Shown piece after piece: positions 1 through 7,700 of a stretch of DNA of 23,703 nucleotides. The notes beneath the pieces were generated by a model. It did not search any database and had not been told where the DNA came from. It was given only the letters and a program-made list of their open reading frames with translations. The first letter of the stretch is position 1; each line of letters begins with the position of its first letter. Source of the DNA: JAZGDL01 sp036477795 (GTDB lineage Bacteria; Planctomycetota; Phycisphaerae; UBA1845); the NCBI GenBank assembly GCA_036477795.1, contig JAZGDL010000474.1, positions 1-23,703 on the forward strand, read 5' to 3'. A program made the position numbers and the translations under genes.

Positions 1-75
1 CCTTGTGGGTGGCGCAGAGCGAGGGTGCGCCACCCACAAGGGGTGGCGCAGAGCGAGGGTGCGCCACCCACAAGG
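1..75. repeat. Tandem palindromic repeat, 34-bp period
   Basis: A 15-base arm, CCTTGTGGGTGGCGC at 1-15, is followed by an 11-base loop and its exact reverse complement at 27-41. The loop and right arm recur with a 34-bp period (second right arm ends at 75), and a third partial start, GGGTGGCGC, follows. The unit can form a long hairpin and resembles the short palindromic elements elsewhere in the window, although its sequence differs. It lies upstream of the first gene and runs to the window edge, so its full extent is unknown. Confidence 0.85.
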
Positions 76-184
76 GGTGGCGCTACAGACTAAATCGACA
101 ACCCCTACAGCGCCAAGCGGTCTTGCATACCGTTGCGGCGTCGGCGATCATTGCCAATCGAGGATCCGAAAGACCAAAACTCCA

Positions 185-1618
185 ATGACCCAAACTCTGT
201 CCATCGTGGCGTTGGTGCTCTGGATGCAACTGTTCTTGTTGCAGCCGGCAGGTGCTGAACCCCAAGGCTCCGCCCAACCGATCACACCAACGAGCCGCGA
301 CCGTAAGGAAGCGGTTTCCCCGGCGCTGAGCGCAGCGCTGGAGCGTGCTCAGAAACAGGCCAAGTACTTGTTCGTCGCCGTCTTGAAAAAGGGCGACGAC
401 GATAGCGCCAAGCTGGTCCGTACTACGCTGGCCGACGGTGTCGTGGTTCAGTGGATGGAGCACCGGGCCATTCTGCTTGAGCTGCATGTCGACGATCCCG
501 ACGTCCAACAGTTCGTCGCCGACCGGAAGATCGAGACGTTTCCCACGGTGCTGGTTCTGGCTAACGACGGCCGGGAGTTGGGCCGGCAGAACGGGTTCAC
601 GCCGCCGCATGGTTTCCTCACCAGAGTCAACGCGGCCATCCAAAGCGATGCGATTCGCCCGGAATCCGGCATCCGTAGCTGGGCGGGCGAAGACGTCATC
701 ATGAACATCGCCAAGCGGGCCCGGGCCATCACCGCAGGGGGGCGGCATGAAGAGGCCCTCAAGGAGTTCACCTGGTGTCTGGATCATCGGGCCGCCCGTT
801 CTCCGCTGTTTCCGTCGACGCATCTGGAGGAGCTGGTTGCAGGGGTGGCTAAACTCGCCGAAGCGTATCAACCGGCGATGAAACTGTTCCGTCTCAGGCT
901 CTCACAGGCGGAGCGCAAGTCGCTCCAATCGGCGCGACCACAGGTCTACTCTTTATACTTGGTCAAGTTCGGCCACCTCGCACTGGGACGCGAAGACAAG
1001 GTGGTGCAGCACTACGACCGCTTGCTGCGGCGTTGGCCCCAGAGTAGCCACGCCACGGTGTTCGCCCGCATCATCTACGGTCCGCTGCTCAACGCCCGCC
1101 GTTATAAGGCGATCGCCGATACGGTGTCCGACGCGCAGGCGGTGGATCTTTTCCTGGAAGAGTCGCGTCGCAAGAACCGCGACGTTCGAGAGGTGCAGAG
1201 CTTGCTGGCGGGTCGATACGAAATCCTGCTGGGGTTGGGCCGGGATCGTGACGCGGAGGTCCTGGTGGAAAAAGTGCTGGCCTACGACCGCTCCGCCGGC
1301 ACCTACCTGGCCCTGGCGGAGGCGGCCCTGCGCAGCGGCAGGGCCACCGACGTGAATATCGCCCAGGCCCGCAACGCCTACACCATGACCAAGAAGAACA
1401 ACGGCGACGCGGTAATCCCGAGCCGCGACCGTAAGGGAGCGGTGATCGTGTTGGCTAAGCTGCTCGCCCAGCGAAAGCCGTACGACCCGGAAGCGATTCA
1501 GATTATCAAATCCGCCCAAGACGAACTGACCACGGAAGCCGACCAGGCGGCGCTAGCTGAATGTCTTCGTGAAATCCAACTGAACAACATCCCGTTCACG
1601 AAGGAACGTTCGAAGTGA
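185..1618 (+). CDS. Secreted thioredoxin-fold protein with helical repeat C-terminus
   Basis: The protein is 477 aa from the ATG at 185. The frame is open further upstream, but only this start gives a signal peptide: a short polar N-terminus, a hydrophobic run at residues 5-20 and a likely cleavage near AGA at 22-24. Residues about 50-152 look like a thioredoxin fold, with a beta strand (YLFVAVLKKG) and the conserved cis-Pro context TFPTVLVL (P120). There is no CXXC, so disulfide oxidoreductase activity is unlikely. Residues 170-470 are Ala/Leu/Arg-rich helices that resemble TPR-type repeats. It probably acts in the periplasm as a binding or scaffold protein (inference). The peptide SRDRK-(E/G)-AV occurs twice, near residues 37-44 and 413-420, and is encoded by a dispersed DNA repeat. 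The gene converges on the next gene with a 4-bp gap. Confidence 0.75.
   Translation: MTQTLSIVALVLWMQLFLLQPAGAEPQGSAQPITPTSRDRKEAVSPALSAALERAQKQAKYLFVAVLKKGDDDSAKLVRTTLADGVVVQWMEHRAILLELHVDDPDVQQFVADRKIETFPTVLVLANDGRELGRQNGFTPPHGFLTRVNAAIQSDAIRPESGIRSWAGEDVIMNIAKRARAITAGGRHEEALKEFTWCLDHRAARSPLFPSTHLEELVAGVAKLAEAYQPAMKLFRLRLSQAERKSLQSARPQVYSLYLVKFGHLALGREDKVVQHYDRLLRRWPQSSHATVFARIIYGPLLNARRYKAIADTVSDAQAVDLFLEESRRKNRDVREVQSLLAGRYEILLGLGRDRDAEVLVEKVLAYDRSAGTYLALAEAALRSGRATDVNIAQARNAYTMTKKNNGDAVIPSRDRKGAVIVLAKLLAQRKPYDPEAIQIIKSAQDELTTEADQAALAECLREIQLNNIPFTKERSK
291..315 (+). repeat. Dispersed GACCG/CGGTC-type repeat inside a CDS (copy 1)
   Basis: The core GCCGCGACCGTAAGGAAGCG lies in frame in the secreted thioredoxin-fold gene and encodes SRDRKEAV just after the signal peptide. 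Near-identical cores occur at 1420-1442 and, as longer reverse-oriented versions, at 10575-10655 and 12963-13012. Confidence 0.7.
1420..1442 (+). repeat. Dispersed GACCG/CGGTC-type repeat inside a CDS (copy 2)
   Basis: This is the second in-frame copy of the same core (GCCGCGACCGTAAGGGAGCG), read as SRDRKGAV within the helical part of the same protein. Both copies use the same reading frame, so the same octapeptide results. Confidence 0.7.
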
Positions 1619-1622
1619 CTTC

Positions 1623-2051
1623 TCAGGTTAGCGCAGTGAACGCGCGGGTGAGCGCCTTCTTGCGGACGGCCGACAGATCACCGGGCTGAAGGATGCTGAT
1701 CATGGACGTACCGGCGACTTGGTCGCCGGCCGCCTTCCGCAGAGCCGCAACCAGTTCATCGCATCGCGCCGCGCCCAGTTGTTTGCGCAGCGAAGCGCAG
1801 GTCAGCTCTATTCGATCTTTTTTTCTTCCGAACGCCGGTGCCAAGAAACAGATGCCGATCTCTCGTCCATCCACGACGGCCCTCAACCCCACACCTCCGG
1901 CTCCCCATCGGAGCATCCCACCAGCCTTCTCCCACGCTTCAAGAAGGTTGCGGAAGTACGCCCCGGTCTTGTGGTCGCTTTGGGCGTAGAACTGTTCTTC
2001 GTCCATAGTACCTACGCGGCATTTGTTCTTCGCATCGTAGCGCGACGCCAT
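1623..2051 (-). CDS. Conserved-looking small protein of unknown function
   Basis: The protein is 142 aa. The ATG at 2051 was chosen because GGAGGAG lies about 9 bases upstream. The frame is open further upstream and includes a Met pair about 17 codons earlier, but those starts lack such a site. The N-terminus is polar (MASRYDAKNKCRV), followed by a central Gly-rich stretch (GGMLRWGAGGVGLRAVVDG) that looks like beta hairpins. The C-terminal half is helical, with the segment SLRKQLGAARCDELVAALRK. No signal peptide or membrane segment is present, so it is probably cytosolic. I do not recognise the family. It is convergent with the upstream secreted-protein gene (stops 4 bp apart). Confidence 0.6.
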   Translation of the reverse strand: MASRYDAKNKCRVGTMDEEQFYAQSDHKTGAYFRNLLEAWEKAGGMLRWGAGGVGLRAVVDGREIGICFLAPAFGRKKDRIELTCASLRKQLGAARCDELVAALRKAAGDQVAGTSMISILQPGDLSAVRKKALTRAFTALT

Positions 2052-2315
2052 GGTTTTCGTCTCCTCCGGGGATTCTCCATTTACCGGATTTTCGATCATC
2101 ATCCTATTGCATGAGACCTCTCGACTCCAGCGAGAACGACCTCTCTCGCCATGAATCGCGCCCATTTGCCCGCTCCAAGGGGCCAATCCGGCCTCTGATG
2201 CTTCCGCGAGGACGATTCGGCGCCCGTTTCCGCGTAGCATCAACCTCTGCCCCCATCCCGGCGCGCCGGGACCAGCCTTCGTTCGGCCGCCGCGTCAGCC
2301 ACGCTGCACCAACGG

Positions 2316-2617
2316 GTCCGTGACAGAATCGGCGGCTGTGGTGGCAGGCTGAAGGCCTGCTCTGTAATAGCCGGGGGCAAGCGCAGCGCCACCCCCGGAT
2401 CGCGCCGCCACCGAACCACCCGACCTGAAAGGGTCGTCTATTCTCTGCGGCGTGTGCGACGGGACGTTTATGTGACCCCTACAGGGTCGAATGGAACGGG
2501 TGTTGGGGTTACCGTGGGCGGCGTCCCGCCTCGGCGGGACTTGCCCACGGCTACTGTAGGCCAGCCTTTCAGGCTGCATCAGCGTGCGGCGCTGAAGCCG
2601 CCGGAAGTGTCACGGAC
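2316..2617. repeat. Nested-palindrome array bounded by a 10-bp inverted repeat
   Basis: GTCCGTGACA at 2316-2325 is the exact reverse complement of TGTCACGGAC at 2608-2617. Between them lie GCAGGC/GCCTGC (2344-2360), CCGGGGG/CCCCCGG around 2370-2398, GACCCCTACAGGGTC near 2475-2489, a compound hairpin at 2512-2550 and CAGCCT/AGGCTG (2562-2576). The arrangement looks like a composite non-coding mobile element or a nest of REP-type insertions. No coding capacity was recognised. Confidence 0.65.
2512..2550. repeat. Compound perfect hairpin
   Basis: CCGTGGGC pairs with GCCCACGG as outer arms and GTCCCGCC pairs with GGCGGGAC as inner arms, with only 2-3 bases between arm pairs and a TC loop. All 16 base pairs are perfect. 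There is no T-run, so it is not a typical intrinsic terminator. Confidence 0.8.
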
Positions 2618-2821
2618 ACTGCACCAACAGCCGCGGCACACCGGCGTTGCAGCAGCCGCCACTCCATGTTATGCTTCTGTAAGTTGTCTAACGGTCCCTG
2701 CAGAAGCTCTTTCACTGACGGGAGTTTGACCTCTGCAGCAAAGCCCCTGTAATCCGGACACGCTCGGTCTCAGTCCGATCGACGGGCGTTGAGGTAATCC
2801 AGGGAGGCAGGTTGTAATGCC

Positions 2822-2978
2822 GATCCGCATAAAATGCCGTGATAAACCGCGAGACAGAGCGCAACCTACACAAGATGCAGGACTTAGCGCGCCTCTGGCG
2901 GACGATCCAGAGGCGTGTTATGCGGCCAGAAAACCAAAGTTCCGCATGTTATGCGGATCAATCTAATTATTGTTAGGC
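2822..2978. repeat. attC-like inverted-repeat region before the HEPN-like gene
   Basis: GATCCGCATAA at 2822-2832 is the exact reverse complement of TTATGCGGATC at 2949-2959. Between them lies an 8-bp perfect hairpin, GCCTCTGG/CCAGAGGC (2891-2914). TCCGCAT/ATGCGGA forms a third stem at 2941-2957. At 2972-2978 stands GTTAGGC, which fits the GTTRRRY core of integron attC sites. A matching RYYYAAC core at the expected distance was not found; the only one noticed is GTCTAAC near 2687, too far upstream. An attC identity is therefore only a possibility. Confidence 0.4.
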
Positions 2979-4094
2979 GTCTTCGACAGAATTATTCGCA
3001 GGTTTCCGTCTCGAAAGAACCAAGTAGTGGATGAAGACAACTTTGTGACGGGCGCGCCCGACAATGCAGCGGCCAAGGCCGATCAGTTCATGGCCGGCCT
3101 GAACAAGCGGGCCGCCGAGCTGCAGGAGACTGGGCTTTCTCGGGGAGTCGCCTTTGGGACGGCCGACCTCGAAGCACGCATAGCCAGCTGGCCTAAGAAA
3201 TGGGGTGATGATCTTCAGGTGCTGATTTACGGAGACTTTGACGCACCGAACCACGATCTCGACTACCCGGCGCTCGGCATCACCGTTGAGGCTGGCAAGT
3301 GTACGAACACCATCATCAAGACCGCTCTTTGCGTCGTGAGCGCGCGCGTCACCGTGCGTGAGAAGAGCTTGTCAGCAGTACTGGATGCTGCCGCACGGTT
3401 GAACACCTTTTTGGGCATCTGGACGATCATCGACTGGGGAAACCGGGGCGTCGGCTGGTGGTGTCACCTGACCAGCGGCACAATGGGGACCGTCGGGGGG
3501 CCGTTTGAGAAAGAAGGAATCGAACGCGCGTTTGCGGGAATCGACCGGCTGCCGCCGGAGGTCAAGCGAAAGGTGACAGCGGCGCTGTACTGGATTCGGG
3601 AACCAAAGCACATGATGCTGGAGAAGTTCAAAAACGACATCTTGCGCGTCTATGCGGGGTACTGGAATGCGTTTGAATGTCTTGTCGAGGCCGTCTGCCT
3701 GATTCGGCCACGGAGGAAGATGAAGAAGCAGGAAAAGCAGGACGGCATAACTCAGTTCATCGCTGATCGGCAAGGGAAACTTGATGTCGCTTCGTTGAGC
3801 GAGTGCTACCGATTGTTCGTGGACCCAGGCTTCGTCGCGAAGGCGAGCCATGCGTTGTGTTCGTGCTGCCCGGATCGGGCCGACGGGTACATCAAAGAGT
3901 GCTTTCGCGCGAAGCCGGATCAGGAGCGGCTGTACGCGGTGCGAAACGCGATCAACCACGGCGACGTCGATTCCGATAGCATACAAGAAATGATCAGGGT
4001 AGAGGACAAACTCCAGCGACTGAAAATGATCGTGTTCGCGATGCTCGGCTGTTTGATCCCATTTCCGTATCCTCTCGATTCGGGGCCTCGCTAG
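2970..4094 (+). CDS. HEPN-like domain protein, possible RNase or defence factor
   Basis: The protein is 374 aa if the TTG at 2970 is used. A GTG at 3027 or ATG at 3090 are alternatives, and no start has a strong ribosome site. The N-terminal 210 residues are mixed alpha/beta and not recognised. The C-terminal part has a helix with the pattern LRVYAGYWNAFECLVEAV (225-242) and then YAVRNAINHGDVD, giving R325-N-A-I-N-H330. This matches the Rx4-6H signature of HEPN (Apea-like) domains, many of which are metal-independent RNases in defence and toxin systems. Four cysteines (297, 299, 300, 311) precede it. There is no signal peptide. The gene stands alone, with no antitoxin or partner gene, between repeat-rich regions and next to an attC-like motif, which suggests acquisition. 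Function is inferred from the motif only. Confidence 0.5.
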   Translation: MLGVFDRIIRRFPSRKNQVVDEDNFVTGAPDNAAAKADQFMAGLNKRAAELQETGLSRGVAFGTADLEARIASWPKKWGDDLQVLIYGDFDAPNHDLDYPALGITVEAGKCTNTIIKTALCVVSARVTVREKSLSAVLDAAARLNTFLGIWTIIDWGNRGVGWWCHLTSGTMGTVGGPFEKEGIERAFAGIDRLPPEVKRKVTAALYWIREPKHMMLEKFKNDILRVYAGYWNAFECLVEAVCLIRPRRKMKKQEKQDGITQFIADRQGKLDVASLSECYRLFVDPGFVAKASHALCSCCPDRADGYIKECFRAKPDQERLYAVRNAINHGDVDSDSIQEMIRVEDKLQRLKMIVFAMLGCLIPFPYPLDSGPR

Positions 4095-4403
4095 CGCCCC
4101 CCTTATCGAGTTTCGCCGCCCATGTCCTTTGGACATGGGGGAGACGATGACATACGCTCGGTTTCGCGGCCCATCTGGTCCGCACAGCGGACCCTACAAA
4201 AATGGTGATGCTATCCGCGACGATCATCGCCTCCCCCACCTCCAGAGGAGGTGGGCCACCCAGCAATCAAACTGAACACGAAGTGCTTGCTTTCGCCTGT
4301 CACCCATCGAGTGCTCCTGTCAAAATGGCCGGAAACCCTTTAATCACAGGGGAAACATGCACGAATCCCGCCATCACGATCGATCCATCGGGGAAATCCG
4401 GGA
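4095..4403. other. Intergenic stretch with three perfect hairpins
   Basis: Between the HEPN-like gene and the convergent peptidase gene lie three hairpins: CCCATGTCC/GGACATGGG (4119-4139), GGTCCGC/GCGGACC (4177-4193) and CCCACCTCC/GGAGGTGGG (4235-4255). The first could end transcription of the HEPN-like gene, though no T-run follows. The second is followed by CTAC and recurs at 14646-14662. From 4256 to 4403 I see nothing further. Confidence 0.6.
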
Positions 4404-6110
4404 TTACTCCCCGAGCTTGCTCAGCGCGTCCTGAACGGTGTCCATCAAGGGGCCGATGGTCTCGATCGAGAAATCGAATCTGATATTGGCGGCTTCGAAA
4501 AGCTCGGGCAGCTTGCGGCTGCCGCCCAGAGCCAACGCGCGGTGGTAGTCGCCCAGCGCCTGGCCACGGCTGCGCCGGGCATTCTGCCATAACTGCAACG
4601 CGCCGAGCTGGGCGATACCGTACTCGACGTAGTAGAAGGGGGCTTCGAAAAGGTGAAGCTGGCGATGCCATGAGCACTCCAAAGCCCGTTCGTAGCCTGA
4701 AAAATCCTCCAGCCCCCCGAACCTCTGGTGCAGGCTGAGCCACTGATCCCGCCGCTGCTCGGGGGTGTGCTGCGGGTGGGTGTACATCCAGTGCTGAAAC
4801 GCGTCGACCGTGGCCACCCAGGGGAGAATGCTGACGATGCTCTGTAGTTGATTGCGCTGGGCGCGTTCCAGGTCCTCGCTGCAATAGAAGACATCCAAGT
4901 GATCGAAGGCCATCAACTCCATGGCCATCGAAGCCACCTCGGAGAACTCCACAGGGGCGCTGCGATAGTGCACCAACGGCTCATCGCGGCAGGCCAAAGC
5001 GTGAAAGGCGTGCCCGCATTCATGCAGCAAGGTGCGCACGTCCCGCTCCAGACCGACCGCGTTCATAAAGATGAACGGCCGGCGTGCTTCCTGGAAGGTG
5101 GACTGGTAGCCGCCCGGGGTCTTGCCCTTGCGGCTGTCCAAGTCCAGATCACCGCGTGCGGCCATGTCGCGGAACTGATCACCCAATCCCGGATCGATGT
5201 GATCGAAGATGGCCGTGCAATTGCGGACCAGCTCTTCGGATTCTGCAAACGGCTTAAGCGGCGGTCGACCCCTGGTATCCACGCTCAAGTCCCAAGGACG
5301 CAGGGCCTCGACCCTCAGCCGGCCCTTTCGCGAGGCATGCTGCGCGCGGAGCAAGGGGACGCATGTGCGTTCGATGGCATCGTGAAATCGCAGGCAGTCT
5401 TCCGGCGTGTAGTCGAACCGTTCCTTCAATCTGAACACATACGCGCGGTACTCGTCAAAACCCGCGTTGAGCGCCATCTGATGGCGCAGTTTGAACAGCT
5501 TGTCGAACAGCAACTCCAGCCTCTGGGCGTCTTGCAACCGGCGATTGATGCTCAGCTCCCAGACTTCCTGCCGGACACCCCTTTCGGTTCGTTCCAGGTA
5601 TTTGCTGAGCTGTTGGAGGGTCTGCTCCCTGCCCTCGTACGTGACGGTCATGGCCGCCATGGTCTCTTGATAGTTCTGTTCCAGCCTGGCCTCTTCAACC
5701 TGTAACGACACGTTTTCATCGTTGTACAGTTCAACCGCGTTTCTAATGCAGCGGTCGAACACCTCGAAGCGTCTACGAGGCAACGACTGCGCCGCCGGCG
5801 ATGCCATGTACCTCTTATTCAGCACGTGCCACATCGGCTTGCACTTGGGATCGATGTTCTCCACGAAGTCCAAATAGGCCTTCTTGCACTCGGGATCGTC
5901 GGTGTGGCAGGTCATGTTCACGTAGCGGCGTTGGCCGACCTCGTCGATGCAGGCGGCCAACTCGCTCCAATCCACCAGCCAGCCGTTCATCTGCTGGGGT
6001 GTATCGAGGGCCCGCGATTTCAAATCCTCGAAGTACGGCGCGATGCGGGACCATTCTGACAACGTGTCCCGAGCTTCAACAAACTGCCGTGGGAACTCCT
6101 TGTTGGCCAT
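4404..6110 (-). CDS. M3 family oligoendopeptidase (zinc metallopeptidase)
   Basis: The protein is 568 aa. The ATG at 6110 was taken because GGAG lies about 14 bases upstream and the N-terminus MANKEFPRQF fits a cytosolic start. The gluzincin motif HECGH spans 363-367 (zinc ligands H363 and H367, catalytic E364). E391 in FSEVASM, 24 residues later, fits the third ligand of family M3. The helical N-terminal half, with YLERTERGVRQEVWELS, is typical of PepF-type oligoendopeptidases, and the length matches the family's usual 560-600 aa. It should hydrolyse short peptides in the cytosol. No signal peptide is visible. A hairpin at 6142-6161 lies in its leader. Confidence 0.92.
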   Translation of the reverse strand: MANKEFPRQFVEARDTLSEWSRIAPYFEDLKSRALDTPQQMNGWLVDWSELAACIDEVGQRRYVNMTCHTDDPECKKAYLDFVENIDPKCKPMWHVLNKRYMASPAAQSLPRRRFEVFDRCIRNAVELYNDENVSLQVEEARLEQNYQETMAAMTVTYEGREQTLQQLSKYLERTERGVRQEVWELSINRRLQDAQRLELLFDKLFKLRHQMALNAGFDEYRAYVFRLKERFDYTPEDCLRFHDAIERTCVPLLRAQHASRKGRLRVEALRPWDLSVDTRGRPPLKPFAESEELVRNCTAIFDHIDPGLGDQFRDMAARGDLDLDSRKGKTPGGYQSTFQEARRPFIFMNAVGLERDVRTLLHECGHAFHALACRDEPLVHYRSAPVEFSEVASMAMELMAFDHLDVFYCSEDLERAQRNQLQSIVSILPWVATVDAFQHWMYTHPQHTPEQRRDQWLSLHQRFGGLEDFSGYERALECSWHRQLHLFEAPFYYVEYGIAQLGALQLWQNARRSRGQALGDYHRALALGGSRKLPELFEAANIRFDFSIETIGPLMDTVQDALSKLGE

Positions 6111-6141
6111 CGACTCTGTTCTCCGCTTGTTCAGGTTGACT

Positions 6142-6161
6142 GACAGGTTAGAAAACCTGTC
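6142..6161 (-). repeat. Leader hairpin upstream of the M3 peptidase
   Basis: GACAGGTT (6142-6149) and AACCTGTC (6154-6161) form an 8-bp perfect stem with an AGAA loop, about 32 bases upstream of the peptidase start codon. Its role is unknown; it could be an operator or an mRNA leader structure. Confidence 0.5.
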
Positions 6162-6213
6162 CCACACTACCGGGGCAGGCAGACTCTACCCGATCCCACG
6201 CAGAGTCAACAAG

Positions 6214-6235
6214 CCCACGGATTCGAATCCGTGGG
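6214..6235 (-). terminator. Perfect 22-bp palindrome after the glycosylase gene
   Basis: The arm CCCACGGATTC is directly followed by its reverse complement, 25 bases beyond the stop codon of the minus-strand glycosylase gene. Only a weak T-rich stretch (CTTGTTG) follows on the minus strand. It could be a weak terminator, an mRNA 3' stabiliser or another REP-type element. Confidence 0.4.
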
Positions 6236-6260
6236 TTTCACGCTCCCTATCAAGCGTTGT

Positions 6261-7250
6261 TCACCGCTGCAGCGCTGTCATGTTAGGTCGTCCGGGCAAC
6301 ATGGAGCGAGCCGTATCCCATTCCAACCATTGCTCGAACCACCACACCAGACTGCGCCACCGACCGTAGCGTTCGTATATCTTCTCGACCTGTTTGACCG
6401 TGGGCTTGCGGCCGTTCAGGTAGCGCCCGGACACATAAGTCATGGTCCAACTGTCCACCGAGACACGGTCGAAATGCCCCAACTGACCCAAAAGGAAATG
6501 CGCCCCCGCCGGCCCTATCCCTTTGATCGAAAGCAGCCGTTTGCGCAACTGCTCTGAGTCGTTTGAGGCGGCAAAGGCGTCCAGCCCCTCGGCATCAAAG
6601 GAGCCCTCGCGGACGGCGCGGCAGAAGGCCACTATCGATTTACAGCGGTAGCCCACCCGGGCCACGTTCAGCAGGTAATCCTCACCTGCGGCAAGGATCT
6701 CCGCAGGCGTAGGCCAGGCGTTCAGATTGCGGAAGTTCTTCAAGCAAGGGCCCAGCTGGCCGATGCGATTGATCATCTTGACCGCCTGCGCCCAATTGAC
6801 GTTCGTTCCGCAGATCGTCTTTATCACGGCTTCGCTGATCGACACTGAGCGCAGGAGGCGCCCGGCACCGATGCGCGGTATCGCCGCCAGACGATCGTGC
6901 GCGGCAGCCAGTTTGTAGAACTCGTCAAGGTCCAGATCGGCCCGCAGCATTGTGGCCGTACGCTTCCGCATCAGTGCCACTACCTGGTCACTGACCGAAT
7001 CCGCCTCGATGGCAATCCTGACCCGCACGCGCCTGCCGCGACGTTCGCCCTGCGTGATCGAAAGGCGCAGGGGCATGTTGCCGTCGCGTTCGATCACCTG
7101 GAAGCACGACCCGCCCTCACACCAGGTCATCGGAGAGCATTCGTGCCAGCCATGGCTCAACACCGTCGCTTTCAGCGAGAAGGGTGATGGAACCCACAAC
7201 GATGTCACTCGCTTGTGCACGACGCGCTCAACCTCATGCCATGGGGCCAA
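6261..7250 (-). CDS. HhH-GPD DNA glycosylase (AlkA/OGG-like), base excision repair
   Basis: The protein is 329 aa from the ATG at 7250. The helix-hairpin-helix is LLSIKGIGPAGAHFLL (about 239-254), and the conserved catalytic Asp is D266 in VSVDSWTMTY. The position where OGG1-type bifunctional enzymes carry a catalytic Lys is not Lys here (GIGPAGAHF), so a monofunctional enzyme that removes damaged bases, as in AlkA, is more likely. The N-terminal segment FSLKATVLSHGWHECSPM (24-41) resembles the AlkA-type N-terminal beta domain. It should act on damaged DNA in the cytosol; the exact base is not predictable. It is divergent from the ribonucleotide reductase gene. The start is uncertain because no clear ribosome site precedes it. 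Confidence 0.85.
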   Translation of the reverse strand: MAPWHEVERVVHKRVTSLWVPSPFSLKATVLSHGWHECSPMTWCEGGSCFQVIERDGNMPLRLSITQGERRGRRVRVRIAIEADSVSDQVVALMRKRTATMLRADLDLDEFYKLAAAHDRLAAIPRIGAGRLLRSVSISEAVIKTICGTNVNWAQAVKMINRIGQLGPCLKNFRNLNAWPTPAEILAAGEDYLLNVARVGYRCKSIVAFCRAVREGSFDAEGLDAFAASNDSEQLRKRLLSIKGIGPAGAHFLLGQLGHFDRVSVDSWTMTYVSGRYLNGRKPTVKQVEKIYERYGRWRSLVWWFEQWLEWDTARSMLPGRPNMTALQR

Positions 7251-7453
7251 GGCGAGTGGGCCGTGCCGTGATCGCCCCGGATACCGGAGAGACGCCGCAC
7301 GCCGATTATCAAGCTCTCATCAAAACCGAAACGTTCGAGGCGGTACGGCGACCGGTAGAATCCTACGCCATCCGACGCCGCATGCAAAAATCGACCTAAG
7401 GTCATGCCCTGCATGGCGTTGGCGGAACCTTGTCTGATTCTAGCCGAAAACTC

Positions 7454-7482
7454 TTGACTACAACAACATGTTGGGGTACAAA
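7454..7482 (+). promoter_or_regulatory. Sigma-70 type promoter for the ribonucleotide reductase gene
   Basis: TTGACT at 7454-7459 and TACAAA at 7477-7482 are separated by exactly 17 bases. Transcription would start near 7489. The spacer is filled by one NrdR-box-like palindrome, and a second overlaps the start region. Confidence 0.55.
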
Positions 7483-7508
7483 CCACGATTGCCCACTAGA
7501 TATAGTGA
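7461..7508 (+). promoter_or_regulatory. Paired NrdR-box-like operators
   Basis: The downstream site CACTAGATATAGTG (7494-7507) differs from a sequence fitting the NrdR consensus (acaCwAtATaTwGtgt) at one position. The upstream site at 7461-7476 (core CAACATGTTG) matches all the strongly conserved consensus positions (C, A, AT, T, G) and 10 of 16 overall. The centres are 32 bp apart, about three helical turns, as is usual for NrdR pairs. NrdR is known to repress ribonucleotide reductase genes in response to ATP/dATP. No nrdR gene is in the window. Confidence 0.65.
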
Positions 7509-7700
7509 TCGGCAGCGCGGTGCCTTATCGCTTCTCACGATACTGGGCGGTCGTTCGTTGCTCTGGCCTTTGTGAATGAGCTGGGGGGCACTCGCGGTTT
7601 CGGAGAACCAACGGCCAATGATGAGGTGGGTGCGTCGGCCGTGGCAAATAGCAGTCTGAGGTTGAAGTTTCTTTCAGCCGGTAGGGACGCGGAGTTCGTT

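Larger units (their letters stand above)
2052..2969. other. Gene-poor stretch with dense palindromes and an attC-like region
   Basis: No convincing gene is visible in about 900 bp; the short open frames here are low-complexity and cross the palindromes. From 2316 to 2617 it holds a cluster of hairpins bounded by an inverted repeat. From about 2670 to 2978 it is less GC-rich and carries several inverted repeats plus a GTTAGGC motif immediately before the next gene. The parts are listed separately. Confidence 0.7.
7251..7700. other. Divergent intergenic region with the RNR promoter and leader
   Basis: From 7251 to about 7450 nothing definite is seen; the short open frames look like chance. From 7454 to 7508 lie a sigma-70 type promoter and two NrdR-box-like palindromes. 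The following 190 bases form the leader if the ATG at 7701 is the start. I looked for a cobalamin riboswitch B12 box in the leader and saw none. Confidence 0.6.

Noticed and set aside
83..871. Minus-strand open frame of 262 codons
   Set aside because: It overlaps the secreted thioredoxin-fold gene and crosses its signal peptide; it has no domain and no ribosome site.
7509..7700. Cobalamin riboswitch in the leader of the B12-dependent nrdJ
   Set aside because: I looked for the conserved B12 box and its core and did not find them. NrdR-like operators explain regulation better.
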